From Gymnopilus junonius (Eukaryota > Basidiomycota > Agaricomycetes > Agaricales > Galerinaceae): a stretch of DNA of 64,000 bases. Made by a program: the position numbers and the translations under genes. Position 1 is the stretch's first letter; each line of letters opens with the position of its first letter. The notes under the pieces are model-generated. The model ran no database searches and had not been told where the DNA came from. It saw only the letters and a program-made list of their open reading frames with translations. The stretch spans positions 174,030-238,029 of the forward strand of contig JADNYJ010000052.1 of assembly GCA_015501075.1 (NCBI GenBank), given 5' to 3'. This document shows, piece by piece, positions 23,845 through 35,275 of the stretch.

Positions 23845-26800
23845 TCATTCAGGCGGACGTGTCGGCGTTGGAGATGAATTAGACGGGAAGTCTGGTCTTG
23901 ATGGCGAGTGGGTGTTTGGTCTTGGGGATGCAGGCAGTCCAATTAATCTAGAATGGCGATTACCACGTTCAGAATGGGTTACAGTTACGTTAAGGCCTTT
24001 GCTCGCAGCCATGTTCGAGGCTTTCGACGTTTTAACGGTGGGAGTATCCGGCTCGGTTATCCTAATGCCAGGATCCCTCTGGGCAGGACTAGACGACGAC
24101 GCTGACTCGACTGTTATTTCACCATCATTAGTTTCTGTCCCGCTCGCACTTTCTTCTTGAATGGAGAAATCATCACCGTCAGATTGTGTCTCTTCGGCCG
24201 AGGGGACAGCTATTAATTGAAAAGAGCATCAAAACCAAAGCACACACCAATAGTTAACGAAAACGTACCGCTCAGTGAGCGACCTGATAGGCCGAGGAGT
24301 TGGTCGGCAGCGGCGTCTGAATATTGACGACTGTTGCGCCGAAGTTCTGGTGAATTTTCCAGAGCAACGTTGGCATTATCCACATTGAAAACTCTGTTAA
24401 ACTCTCCAAGCATCAAACTGAAGACACCGGCCGGGATGCCTAGCGTAGGGCTGAATACGATGCCAACATTTCGCATTGTCATTTTGTTCACATTCGAGTT
24501 TTGGACAATCAAAATGAGATGGGCAGTGAGCGCGCGAAGGAGACTGTAGTTCTCGAAAGGAAGGGATCCAATGAGTCTGGAAAGTTCTGTGATCCTTTCT
24601 TGAGGGTCCACAAAATCTATGCAGAGTGTTTAACAAGTGATCTTTGGGACGATGAAAAGTAACTAACCGATCACAGCAAGAAACTGCAGATGAAGGTCTC
24701 GAGTGAGGATACTTGAAGGTAGCTCGCGAAGGAAACTTTTTAAAAGTCCTGCTATCGCGTGCGGATCCCAGTATTCGTCAGAGGCGAGGAGATCAACGTC
24801 GCCCTCTTTGGATCAACGAATGAGATGTCTTCCCTTTGACGACGAGCAAATAAAACGCACCATTATTGAACATATCCTTAAGGTTCTTGATTACAGCGGA
24901 ACTACCACTCAGCCTATAGATGCCCTCTTCCTGTTCTGCCTTCTTTGCTTCTAGGTATTGTATAGAACGAAAGACAATGGCGGGTAAGTTACATAACTGG
25001 GCTACCTCAAGGGAATCTTTGAGAGGCACGCCAAATACCGCTCTAGGCGGAAACGCTGCATTGAGTTGCGACTTGTCACCTAAGCCATAATAGTAAGTCC
25101 GTTTTATGTTTGCTAATCAAATAATGGATCATTACCATTTGCTTTACCAAATCCCCAGAATGACCGAGATTTGGCTTTTTCTCTTCTATCGTTATTAGTC
25201 GCATCTGTAGAAGAAGATTCCTTCCCGCCGAACTTGAACCCCGATGGTATAGGAGCGCCATTCATGGGGCCTGAGATCTTGACCTTGCCAGCGCCATCAA
25301 GTTTCTCAGGGGAAGGAACTCGATCAGGGGGTGTGGACGCTGCGGTCGATGACGGAACTACTGGATTAGGTGTCGGATAAAATGACTTCCGACCTTCTTC
25401 TCGTGATCTATGCTGTTCTGGGGAGTGCTGTCGTAGATTCTTTACGCCAGGACCTGAACGATTGTCTTGCAAATCCGAATAATGTCCTAATTCAGAATTA
25501 GCGCGCTGTCCAGTATTGGCAACGTCAGGTTGAAAGGGTTGTGCAGATGTCAGAGGAGACGGATCTGGAAGGCTCGATGGGAGGCCCAGGTTTCGCTCGA
25601 GCATTCGCTTCTGAGGGTCAAAACCACCGGATGCAGAAGGACCTTGTCTGTCAATGGGCGAGGGGTCGACAGACCGAGAAGGGCTAGAAGATCGCACATA
25701 ATCTTCTGACGTCGGGACCGATTGGAACAGCTTCGTATTACTAGCATCAGGAGGTAGCAGCGAGATGGGCATGGCGGATCCTTTGGATATATCCTCACGA
25801 GGCACTCCTCGATTGGTGGGTTTGTTGCGGGGTGTGGATGGGATGTCTGCTGAGCTTGTGCTTGTTCGCGGTTGGGCAAACTGCTGAGAAGCTGCGGCAA
25901 CGGAGGGGCTCTGGACTGACGTCAATCCTGAAGTCGGATTGAACACTAAATCTTCACTGTATACCCCCGTGTAGTATCTGACCAACATCTCAACCCAACT
26001 ATCACGATCTTCATCGCTTTCCGCACAAAGAACGTGCCGAGGATGGTTCCCTCCAGGACCTTTCTTCGCTTCAACGATGAGGAAGGCGTGCCGATACTCC
26101 TTTTCGTCATCTGTGCTTGGCGGCCGCTCCGTCCTATGCTGACGCGCAATTTGGGCACCTGTAATGGCGATGGATCCAAGGTGAGCACCCCCACGCTAGA
26201 TTTTCGCGGTCAACCCATCTGCAGAGTTCCTTCGCAAGTAAAGAAATACTTACGCAATCATAGTATTCGAGGACAGGCCCTTGAAGGACAAAATACCGAG
26301 TCTTCCAACCTCCAAAATTCTTTCCTCGTTTGGTTAGGTATCCTTCTTTGTGTCCAGCTTGCATCACTGGTTGTTTCTGCTCCCGAACAATATCCGATGT
26401 GAAAAATGCAACAACTTCGTCGTTGTTCTTGACTGGTAGCTGAATCAAAGTCTGAAGATAGTTTTCGAGCACGGCCTACAAAAATGGAATAAAATTTGGG
26501 ACCAGTTAATAGAAAAATATTGTAAGGAACTTTGCAAGGAACGTAGGCGATTGGATTTACCTTTCTTTGATCTACTTTGGCGGGTGCATGATCCTTCCAA
26601 AGTTTGCCTTCAGGTAGATTAACGATTTTCTTCCCTAGTCCTTTACCAACACTGTTTCGGACACGCTGATCCAAGCTGAGAACGTCTGAATACATCTTCT
26701 CTACTTTCCATCCCTCTTTGCCATTTCCTGGATTAACATGAACAACGAAAGAGAGAACCTCTTTGCCACGGTCGTTGGGTCTTACGAAGGAATGAGATAC

Positions 26801-28947
26801 AGAGATGGTTGTATGTGGGAGATCTGAAGACAATAAAGGAAGAGCGCGGAATGTGTGCTGGACGACCGAGTCTTGCTTCTCCTGGTGCTGAAGGTTGGGT
26901 TCTGAACGATATGCTGAGGATTGCTGGCCAAGGTAAGAAGTGTCCTGCATCAAGGCGGGAGGATCCTGAGAGGGATATTGCTGGCTACCGTGTTGATCTG
27001 TCATTGCTTGCATGTGTTTTGATGATGATGGTGCTGAGGGCTGCAGCGACTGTCCTGGAGGAGGCTGCTGAGGCGTCTGTGCATACAGTTGGCCTTGAGC
27101 TTCCTGCTGAGCAGCCAAAGCCTGCTGGCGCTGGATGTAGATGTTCGACGGGGGTGGAAGAGGAAACTCCTCGACGCCTACACGTGATCCGTCCCTCCCT
27201 TTTGCTTGGATAACATCAACGTCTTCGCGGGAGCTGTTGTTGGATTGGGAAGAATAATTGTGTAAATACTCCGCCTGCGCATGAATAGGCTGCAGCCCGG
27301 AACGGTTGTTGGTATTGTCTTCCTGACTGGAGGAGAAAGAGTTGTTTCCCACGGTCTGCCCTTCAAATGCTGCTAATTGTTATCACGTCAAGCCAGACGT
27401 CGAGACGAAAATATAATACGTACGAGGATCATCAGCACCTGGAAAACTAACTCCAGCTTCTTCCTCCTCCGATTCTTCTTCACCCATATCCAGAAACTCG
27501 CTTTCACGACCATTCGCGGTAGTGCTATTTTCAGGCGGAGGGAAAACAGAGGTTGACAATTTAGATCGAGGCGAAAATGCTTCCGTCCTAGGACTGGCAG
27601 TGGGTGAATCAGCCATGTTGACGATGTATTGTCTGGCTTCGTCGGGCAGTGAGATACGGGAGTCACGAGACAGAAAATGAGGACGGGTTTCTGCCATAGG
27701 GCTTAGCATTTGAGGATTGGTTTGCTGTGGTTGAAGATGAGGCGCCGAGACACCCTGAGAGTTTGCGTATAGAGTGACAGTGGGCTGGTTGTTGGGAGTG
27801 GATCTACCAGAGGGGCTAGGATTCCTTTGGCGAGGAAGGGTATTGTCGGTCGCCAGCGATCCGGGGGATCCAAATGAGTTGCCGCCGAGGTTGTTCGCGT
27901 TGGGACCCGAAGGAGCTGAGGTTGCGGGAGACGACAGCGAACTAAAATTACTGCTTGAGGTCACGACACTACTGACACTGTCGGCGAGACTAGACTTGCG
28001 TAACGGGCGGACAAATGCAGGTGAGTAGTTTGCGGTTCCGATAGGATTGTTTGTTACTGTGCTTGTCTCGCCAGAACTGGGCTGGCGAGAGGTCGTAGAA
28101 GCAGGAGAATCGGAGGTTGTGAAGGACGCTGGAAAGGTATCGGCACGAGTAGGAACGACTAGAGGAGACGGAGAGGGTTTGGGTTGTCGAGCAGGGGGAG
28201 AGATTAGAGACGGTGCAGAGGGTGGCGGTGCAGGCGGTGGCGGACTGGCTGATGAAGTGGTAGGATAAGCGGCATTGGACTGGAGCGGATTGTCATTGAG
28301 ACGGTCAGATAGGGGATCAAATGAGCGAGAGGGGTGGAGATGAGAAGAGTGATGAAGATTTCGAGGAGTTGCTTTAAGAATTGCGATCAGTTGGAGGTCA
28401 TAAGAATAGGAAGGGTCAATGTACCACTATCGTCAGAATTGTGTCTCGTCACTAGTTGTCTAGCCTGAGGGGAAGGGGCGCTAGTATGACTTGGGACTGT
28501 GGTATCTAAACTGGGTCGGGAGCCCCGTTCACTGGTGGTATTTTGACGCTTCTCTGGAGCGGCACCGTTGGGAAGAACGGCGGTGAGAGCCGAAAGCCTA
28601 GCTTTGTAGGTATCTCGTTCACCCCGAATGCGCTCCAACTCCTTGAGAATCTGGTTGTAGCCTGTGCGCTGCTTCTCGATGAGCTTCCAGAGCTGGGAGT
28701 TCTGTGCAGAGAGGACATTGCGATCAGCAACGGCCTGGTCGAGAGCAGCAGCGTGGGGGTGGTCGGCGGTGGCAAATAGCTTGAGCAGGGCATCGACGGT
28801 GACTGTCTGGGGAGAAACCTGGACTGCAGAGGAGGAAGCGGGGATATTTGTGAGGGAAGCGGAGGAGGGCGCTGCTGTGTGGCGCAGAGAAGGGGCTGGG
28901 GAATGTGGAAAAGGCGGGCGATCTCTGTCCCTCGACGGCGTCCCCAT
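23845..28947 (-). CDS. PX-PH-RhoGAP protein (Bem3-like Rho/Cdc42 GTPase activator)
   Basis: GTPase-activating protein for Rho-family GTPases, expected at sites of polarised growth. About 1500 residues over roughly nine exons. The N-terminus (MGTPSRDRDRPPFPHS) is followed by a coiled-coil segment, AVADRNVLSAQNSQLWKLIE, then long Ser/Pro/Gln-rich disordered regions. A PX domain covers about 26560-26790 (SFVVHVNPG, KKIVNLPEGKLW), a PH domain about 26000-26400 (KEGYLTKRGKNFGGWKTRYF, later LCAESDEDRDSWVEML). The RhoGAP domain is at about 24260-25040: FGVPLKDSLEVAQ, GIYRLSGSS with the catalytic arginine finger, LLKSFLRELPSSILT and MTMRNVGIVFSPTL. PX, PH and RhoGAP in this order is the Bem3 arrangement. 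An upstream ATG at 29001 would add a hydrophobic stretch; the ATG at 28947 is preferred. The start is divergent from the serine dehydratase, 107 bp away. Confidence 0.9.
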
Positions 28948-29054
28948 CGCAAATGCCAATGAGAGAGAAAAAAACAACAAATGCGCACAAAACACCGTCA
29001 TGTGACCCCATCTGCCATGTCACTCCATTGTCAGGACTCCTTCCAACGGCGACC
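28948..29054. promoter_or_regulatory. Short divergent promoter, RhoGAP / serine dehydratase
   Basis: Only 107 bp separate the two start codons. If both starts are right, the 5' UTRs are very short or the transcription units overlap. No TATA-like or CAAT-like element is evident; the stretch contains a CACGGTG/TCATGTGACC segment. Called from position only. Confidence 0.4.
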
Positions 29055-32000
29055 ATGTTGCGCTCTTCTCTCCGTCCCCTTTTTTCTCGCAGGCATATAT
29101 CCACTGTTCATCGCCATATACCCGAGCACGCCGTTATATCCACCTTTGATCTCTTCAGCGTCGGTGGTCCGTCATCTGCTCTCCTTCCCTGCTTGTGATC
29201 TTGACTCTAGCTCGCTTAAGTTGGGCCCTCCTCTTCCCACACCGTCGGCCCCATGAGAGCTGCCAAAATCTTTATTACCGACCTCAAGGACCTCAAGCTT
29301 CTCGAAAAAGTCCACACTGTCAAAATCAATCTGTGCGTTCCTCACTGTCATATAACCTGCCTGCTGACATCGGATCAAGTTATGGCTCCTTAGCGGCCAC
29401 AGGTATGTCCTGCGCACCCACACAGTCGAGCCCTTACTGATGCGATCCCAGGCAAGGGGTACATAGTTTACTTTATTTTCTGCGTCCAGTCCAGCGCTTT
29501 ACATTGTTGATAGTCACCACACTCCTCAAGCAATTCTTCTTGGCCTAGAAGGTCCCTTCTTGTATTCCCTTTGTGAGACGTTAATCCATCCCTTGTCGCA
29601 GGCTCTGATCCCGAAACCATCGACACTGGCACCATCCCCTCTCGCTATGCCGATATTCTGCAAAACAAGAGCCTCTTTCTTGCTGGCGACCATCGTATAT
29701 CATACGACATGGACAGAGATATGCTTTGGAGATGGGACCAAGTCTTAAAGACCCATCCAAACGGCATGCGTTTTAGCTGTTTTGCTGAAAATGGCGATTT
29801 GTTGGCTACTAATGAGTATTTCAGTGTTGGCGGTGGTTTTGTCGTGAATGACAAGACAAAAGGCACGTCATTTATCAGTTGCACTGTACCAACTCAAGCT
29901 CACGGCATTACCCCCTTCTAGTCGATGAGAATTTGTTCTACAAAGGAGTCGATAAGAAGACTGTTCACGGCGCACGGCTCCATCAAAGTCATTCTCTGTC
30001 AGACCCCGAAGCCCACTCGCCTTCTTCTGCACAGCCCGAAGATTCAACATGCAAAACTTCCATTGCTGACAATGAGCAACCTCCATATCCCTTCGACAGT
30101 GGCGACACTCTACTGTCATTGACCAAGAAGCACAACGTACGTCCAGAGAGTCATTCTCAATTTAGCAAGGCCATAAGTGATCCGAACAGATGACGATTGC
30201 CCAAATTGTGCATGATAACGAAGTACCGTTTTATGCTAGTTCCGTGCCATTCAACTTGTTGATATCAATAAATAGAAACACTTTGGATACACAGATGAAG
30301 ATATTCGAGACAAGGTGAGAAACATATCTAATGCCTGTTGATCTGTGCATCATCCTATCCAAGGTCATGCGGATATGGAGGGTAATGGATGAATGTATTC
30401 GCACAGGGGTATCTACCTCAGAACGTACCCTTCCTGGACGTCTAGGCTTGCGAAGAAGGGCGCCTATGCTCTATAAGCGCTTAATGCGTGGGTCAGCTCC
30501 ATTATTCCACTTGCGCTCTTTCCAGATCATTGGCTTACCTAAATTGTTTAGATTTTATCCCGGAGTTGCCGCTAGATCCGATATACCTACCATTGACTCT
30601 GCCTGGTCTCCAGAAGCCATTGATGGGCCTAGACAGCAACCACAGGCAGCTGATGCAAGCATTGCGAGCAATAGATATGCTGACAATTCTTCCGATACAT
30701 CATCACACATGTCTGATAACAGACCAGATAGGTCACCTAGAATCTCCGGCATGGTGCGGGCACCGAGAGTGACAGGTTCATTTGACCATGCAATTCTGCC
30801 AATGCCACCGGTGAGTTCATTTTTATTTGTGTTCTCAAAACTTGGGAGTGATTGATTAAATTCAGCGGAGGACTGTTATACCTGCCATGGACTTCTTATC
30901 ATGCTATGCTATTGCTGTCAATGAAGTCAATGCGTCTGGTGGTCGAATTGTCACTTCACCTACAAATGGAGCAGCAGGTGTGATTCCGGCAGTATTGAAG
31001 TACATTGTTGAGGTTTGATTGCTTTTAAAAACTGATTTCTGGGTCATGCATGGTTGCTTACTTCTTTTTTAGTTTGTTAGCGATGATCCAGAGAAGAGCA
31101 TCCATACCTTTTTGTTGACTGCAGCTGTATGTTAAACATGAATTAGAATCTTCTAGACTCTATCAGCTAAATGATAGTAAATTATCTAGGCCATTGGAAT
31201 GTTGTTCAAGAGAGGAAGTACTATTTCAGCAGCAGAAGGAGGCTGTCAGGCTGAAGTAGGAGGTGGGTTTTTCCTTTATTTATATTATATTTAATCTTTT
31301 CTGATAATTACAATATCAGTGGCCTGTTCAATGGCTTCTGCAGGCTTTGCAGCATGCATGGGTGGTATGTTTTCTGGTATTTTTATACTTTTGCTAATGG
31401 TTACTCATTTTTGTTCTGTAGCAAGTCCAGAAACTGTTTTACAAGTTTGGTGACATTTATCTATATTTTGCAGCATTGCTAATGAGTATTCCTAGGCTGC
31501 AGAGATTGGCATTGGTTTGTTTTTTTATCAACCTTTTATTATTTGTGCAAACTGATAACTATGTTTCAGAACATAATCTGGGATTGACCTGTGATCCTAT
31601 TGATGGTCTTGTTCAGGTTCCTTGCATAGTAAGTTGAACACTTTCTAGATCCAATGAATGCTTTTTAATTTTATTAGGAACGCAATAGTCTAGGAGGTAA
31701 AGGCCTATTGACAGAATATCAATTTGTGTTCTAATTATAAACTTTAAGCTGTAAAAGCAGTCACTGCTGCACAACTTTCTATGGCTAGTGATGGTATTTA
31801 TAGTGTTACCCTAGATGAAGCTATTGAAGCTATGCGGCTCACAGCTGTAGATATGAGTGTAAAGTATAAGGAGACAAGTCTTTCAGTAAGTGTTCTAAAC
31901 TATGAAGAATATTCATATTTATCATTGTTTTAGGGCTTGGCTGTAAGTGATTATCTATTAATTGACTAAAATATATTGATTGCTATTGCTTTTGATTTAG

Positions 32001-32093
32001 ACAACTGTCAAAATTCCATTAACTGTGCCTGCCTGGTAAGTAGTCAATAAAGCTCATTACATAAATTGGATTCTGACAAGCAACTATAGTTGA
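29055..32093 (+). CDS. Iron-sulfur L-serine dehydratase, single chain (beta + alpha), probably mitochondrial
   Basis: Converts L-serine to pyruvate and ammonia with a [4Fe-4S] cluster. The Arg/Ser-rich start [20 protein letters not shown] looks like a mitochondrial presequence. Beta domain: [38 protein letters not shown]. Alpha domain: [50 protein letters not shown] and [16 protein letters not shown] with the cluster cysteines. A 4-nt last exon (32090-32093) completes TG|T plus TGA after the exon 32001-32035, so the protein ends PAC; in the family a C-terminal cysteine reaches the cluster. A GC-AG intron (donor near 29863) is needed to join NDKTK to VDENLFYKG. Other introns are GT-AG and no stop was seen. 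Introns after about 31020 are much more AT-rich than those before; see findings. Confidence 0.93.
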
Positions 32094-32569
32094 ATTCTTG
32101 CATTATTATTTTTAATTAGAAGTCATAGATATAGTTACCAAGACATATTTTTTTTTTTGCTTACTGGCTTCTACTTGCTATCTAGATATTTGTCTTATCT
32201 TTGTAAGTTCATCTAAAATTTATATGAAAATAAATCTATTATTTATTATGCTTTTCAAAAATAATAACTTTCCTAAGAAATATAATTCAAAGTTTCTATG
32301 AGTAATCAGCAGATAGTCACAGTGATCATGGTTGCTCTGCAGATGGCAACTTTTTGTACCTTGCACATAATGCTCTCTTGAACAAAAGATAAGCTAGGAC
32401 TAGCCCTTCACTATAGTGTTTGTGCCACTAGCTCAGAAATGTGTAGTATTGGACAAGAGTATAGAGGTCACAGGTAAAGATGTGGGAGGGTAGCTAAACA
32501 TCCTCAACCAGAACTCTTACCTATATGTTGGGTTTGATTAATAGAGTATCAAAAATTATTTAATACTAC
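32094..32569. other. AT-rich, CpG-poor spacer
   Basis: The 3' flank of the serine dehydratase. It has no ORF of interest and no clear repeat, and CpG is almost absent. Confidence 0.5.
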
Positions 32570-32571
32570 TA

Positions 32572-32791
32572 CTGTACTAAATTGCTCAATTCGACACCCT
32601 CTCGACGTGTGACCAGTCAAACCATATTTTGGTTTCGAACATTGCTTTTAGGTGATTTTGATGGATTGTAAGCAATTTAACCCTGGCACATCATGCCAGG
32701 GAGAAATTTGAGTTTGTCAGCAGACAACTTGAAATTTCAACAATTTGAGGGCTTGTGACTGTGACCTGTCGAATTGAACGATTTAGTACAG
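32572..32791. mobile_element. Tc1/mariner-type MITE, copy 1 (220 bp)
   Basis: Inverted terminal repeats of about 25 bp begin CTGTACTAAATTG at the left and end GATTTAGTACAG at the right. The element is flanked by TA on both sides (32570-32571 and 32792-32793), the target duplication of the Tc1/mariner superfamily. It has no coding capacity. It is the same family as the element at 32926-33156, with which it shares both ends and internal segments. Confidence 0.85.
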
Positions 32792-32925
32792 TATGTATAT
32801 AGTTGATTACCAAAAAGACTGAGAGCCTGGCTATTAACACAAGACAAAAAAAAGTAAAAAGCATCTGCTATTACTAGTGATGAGCATAGGTTACCTGTGG
32901 GTTGACTTTATATCACCTTAGCCTA

Positions 32926-33156
32926 CTGTACTAAATTGGTCAATTCGACACCCCCTCCGACCTGTGACTGACCAAACCACTTTTTCATTTTATTAGATTA
33001 CCAAATTTGGATATTTTTGATGGATTTGTAAGTAAATTTGGGCTCTGGAAGCCCATTTTGGGCAATTTTTGAGGATTTGGCATGACCGCTGCCAAATTTC
33101 ATCATTTTAGGGAGGCCTGTGATGTGTGACCTGTCAAATTGACTGATTTAGTACAG
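32926..33156. mobile_element. Tc1/mariner-type MITE, copy 2 (231 bp)
   Basis: Same terminal repeats as the copy 134 bp to the left (CTGTACTAAATTG ... TTTAGTACAG), in the same orientation and flanked by TA at 32924-32925 and 33157-33158. The interior aligns with copy 1 with small indels, for example TTTTGATGGATT and the GACCTGTCAAATTGA segment before the right end. Confidence 0.85.
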
Positions 33157-33393
33157 TATATCCATTACTATCTATATCCTCAACTAAGGGTATGGGTTCT
33201 ACCTATACAGGTGAGGATACCTATGGGTCCCATATAGGTTAGCAGTGGCTAACCCATTGGTGATGGATCAGCAGATGTACACAATGTCCTGTGTTACACA
33301 GGTCCAGCAGACATGGCCAAAAAGTATCATTGTATTGGATGATACTGTGTCAGGTAAAAAGCTATATTGTGGTATAGATAACAGTTGAGTAGA

Positions 33394-34254
33394 GGGCCGC
33401 GGTGGCTCAGGTGGCACCATCGCGGAATAACCCTAGGTTAGTCAGTAGGACACAAGTTCGAACCCTGCCGGTTACATGGTTAAAACACTTTAGACACCAT
33501 GTGACATTTCACACGCCCCCGGGTGACACCGTGGTAAAATAGCTTGTGTTTGGGAAGGCTTTAAGAATGCTGTCGGTATACTTAGGTGCGGTCAGACCAA
33601 ATAGAGCCACAGCGGCCGATAATGACATACCCATGCTTGCTGACCTTGTTGATGAAATTATGGTGATGTTACTCTCCTTGCCAGTGAAAAGCTGGTATTG
33701 CCGAGAAGCACGTGGGGAGCTGGAAGGATAGGGACGGGGTCAAATGACCTGGTAATTGCCGAGGCTGGTAAACCAGTCCCCTGTCTGCAAGACCAACTGG
33801 ACCACAAGGTGGAAGTTTGACATTCCGACATCAAAGACGGCTAAAGCCGACCCAAAAGGACAAGTCTGCAAGGACAAGTCTGCAAGGACAAGTCTGCAAG
33901 GACAAGTCTGCAAGGACTAAACTGCTCAGGATTCAACGGCAACCAGCTGCCGAGGATCACGCTGCTGACAATGATTACCTGCATGATGGGGTGTTGCGTA
34001 GAATGATGTAGGATGCTATATATAGCTTAACTCCGGGAGTAGCAAGGGTGACCATTCCTAACCCTAGCGATAGCGATATCGGATCGCAAGCCATGATTAG
34101 ATAAAAAACCACGGGATGTAACAACAAAAAGTAGATAAACACGGACACTTAGAGTATTAACTGAGTCATACCGTGTCACACTACATAGGCGATAAACAAT
34201 GTCATGTAAAACAAGCCTATGATATAAATAAAACACAATTCCAATTCCAATTCC
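33394..34254 (+). mobile_element. tRNA-derived SINE, 861 bp, with 14 bp target-site duplication
   Basis: The element is bounded by an identical 14 bp direct repeat, AACAGTTGAGTAGA, at 33380-33393 and 34255-34268. Its 5' end is tRNA-like: RNA polymerase III box A TGGCTCAGGTGG at 33403-33414 and box B GTTCGAACCC at 33456-33465, 53 bp apart. The 3' end is a simple repeat of CAATTC units (34235-34254) and not poly(A). These three features define a tRNA-headed SINE that moved by target-primed reverse transcription. At 861 bp it is several times longer than usual SINEs. It contains a four-copy tandem repeat at 33856-33911. ORFs inside it show no domain. Confidence 0.82.
33856..33911 (+). repeat. 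Tandem repeat, 4 x 14 bp, inside the SINE
   Basis: Four perfect head-to-tail copies of AAGGACAAGTCTGC, followed by a partial fifth (AAGGACT). There are no spacers, so this is not a CRISPR. It probably arose by replication slippage inside the SINE body. Confidence 0.9.
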
Positions 34255-34577
34255 AACAGTTGAGTAGATATCACCAGGTGTGTTTTACAGAGAGAGAAAG
34301 CTGCTTGGGAGGGACAGATATTCTGTCAGACCTCAGTTACAAGGCTGCTAGCTAATGAATGATGCCTTGGATTTAGCCATTTATTGACCTTTAAAATCAA
34401 TTTTATAATACCAGTGTGTACTATAGATGTTATGACTCCTCATTTTCCTTATCTTATTGCACCCCTCATTTTCTTTATCTTTTATTGCTTGATTTACTAT
34501 TTATATAGAGTTCTTTATGATCATCTTTTCTTGCAAAGATGATCATTCTTTCTCTTACATTTATATGGACAATCTTT

Positions 34578-35085
34578 TGTTAGAAGTAGTGATCAAACAC
34601 TTCTAACAATGTTCAATAAACATTAGATTAGCTTTAGAATAGACTTAGAATTAGTTTCACTTCATTTGGACACTTGTAGTTTACTAAGTTTCTGCTTTTG
34701 GTCACATTTTCTCTAGTATTTTGCAAATTACTCGGCGTAGAGTTAGAATTTCAGAAAACGGATTTGAGATCTGAAATCAGGTCGAAAATCCGGTTCTAGT
34801 GATATAGCATACATGGCATTTAAAGTATGTTTGTGTTTTGACATTTTCGAATTGTCCACATTTTGGGTGTTTTGTCACACCTCACAGTTTTTGGGCACAT
34901 AGCTACATTAGATACTATGTTTCCTACTATGTCAAGCAAAAGCAAGACACTACAATTTGAATTCAACAAGTTATAAGCATTTTGAGTTATACTCTGTGAT
35001 TCTCAGTGATTGCTGTACTTGAGCATACTAGTTGGTTGAGCTGTGTTAACTACACAGATCCTTGCTTATTTGTGCAAGTCTAACA
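34578..35085 (+). repeat. Copia 5' LTR (508 bp) and adjacent primer-binding region
   Basis: Starts TGTTAGAAGTAG and ends GTCTAACA, the TG...CA ends of an LTR with a short inverted repeat. The same sequence recurs inverted at 40040-42264 (interrupted) and directly at 56774-57231. A possible primer-binding site, GGTTATGGGCCCC, follows immediately at 35086. It is the 5' LTR of the element whose gag starts at 35276. Confidence 0.88.
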
Positions 35086-35275
35086 GGTTATGGGCCCCGA
35101 GCTCTAACTTGGCATAACTGATTGAGTTGTATACTGCTAGTAACTGTGTTCTGTGGGCTTATATTGAACTACTATTAAACCTAGTTCAAATCTTGAAGTT
35201 GGTTTATATTGATCACATCTGTGATTGATTACACTTGAATTATACTTGACTACACTTGTTGTCAAATTGGGAATT

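Noticed and set aside
28948..29001. Upstream ATG of the RhoGAP gene at 29001
   Set aside because: It would add a short hydrophobic leader unlike related proteins and would reach almost to the divergent start at 29055; the ATG at 28947 is more likely.
28047..29005. Plus-strand ORFs rich in Gly and Glu
   Set aside because: Antisense to the conserved RhoGAP N-terminal exons.
33393..33478. Functional tRNA gene at the box A/box B region
   Set aside because: No proper acceptor stem or anticodon arm can be folded; it is the head of a SINE bounded by a target duplication.
33856..33911. Four identical 14 bp repeats as a possible array or minisatellite gene
   Set aside because: Direct head-to-tail repeat without spacers inside a SINE; slippage is sufficient.
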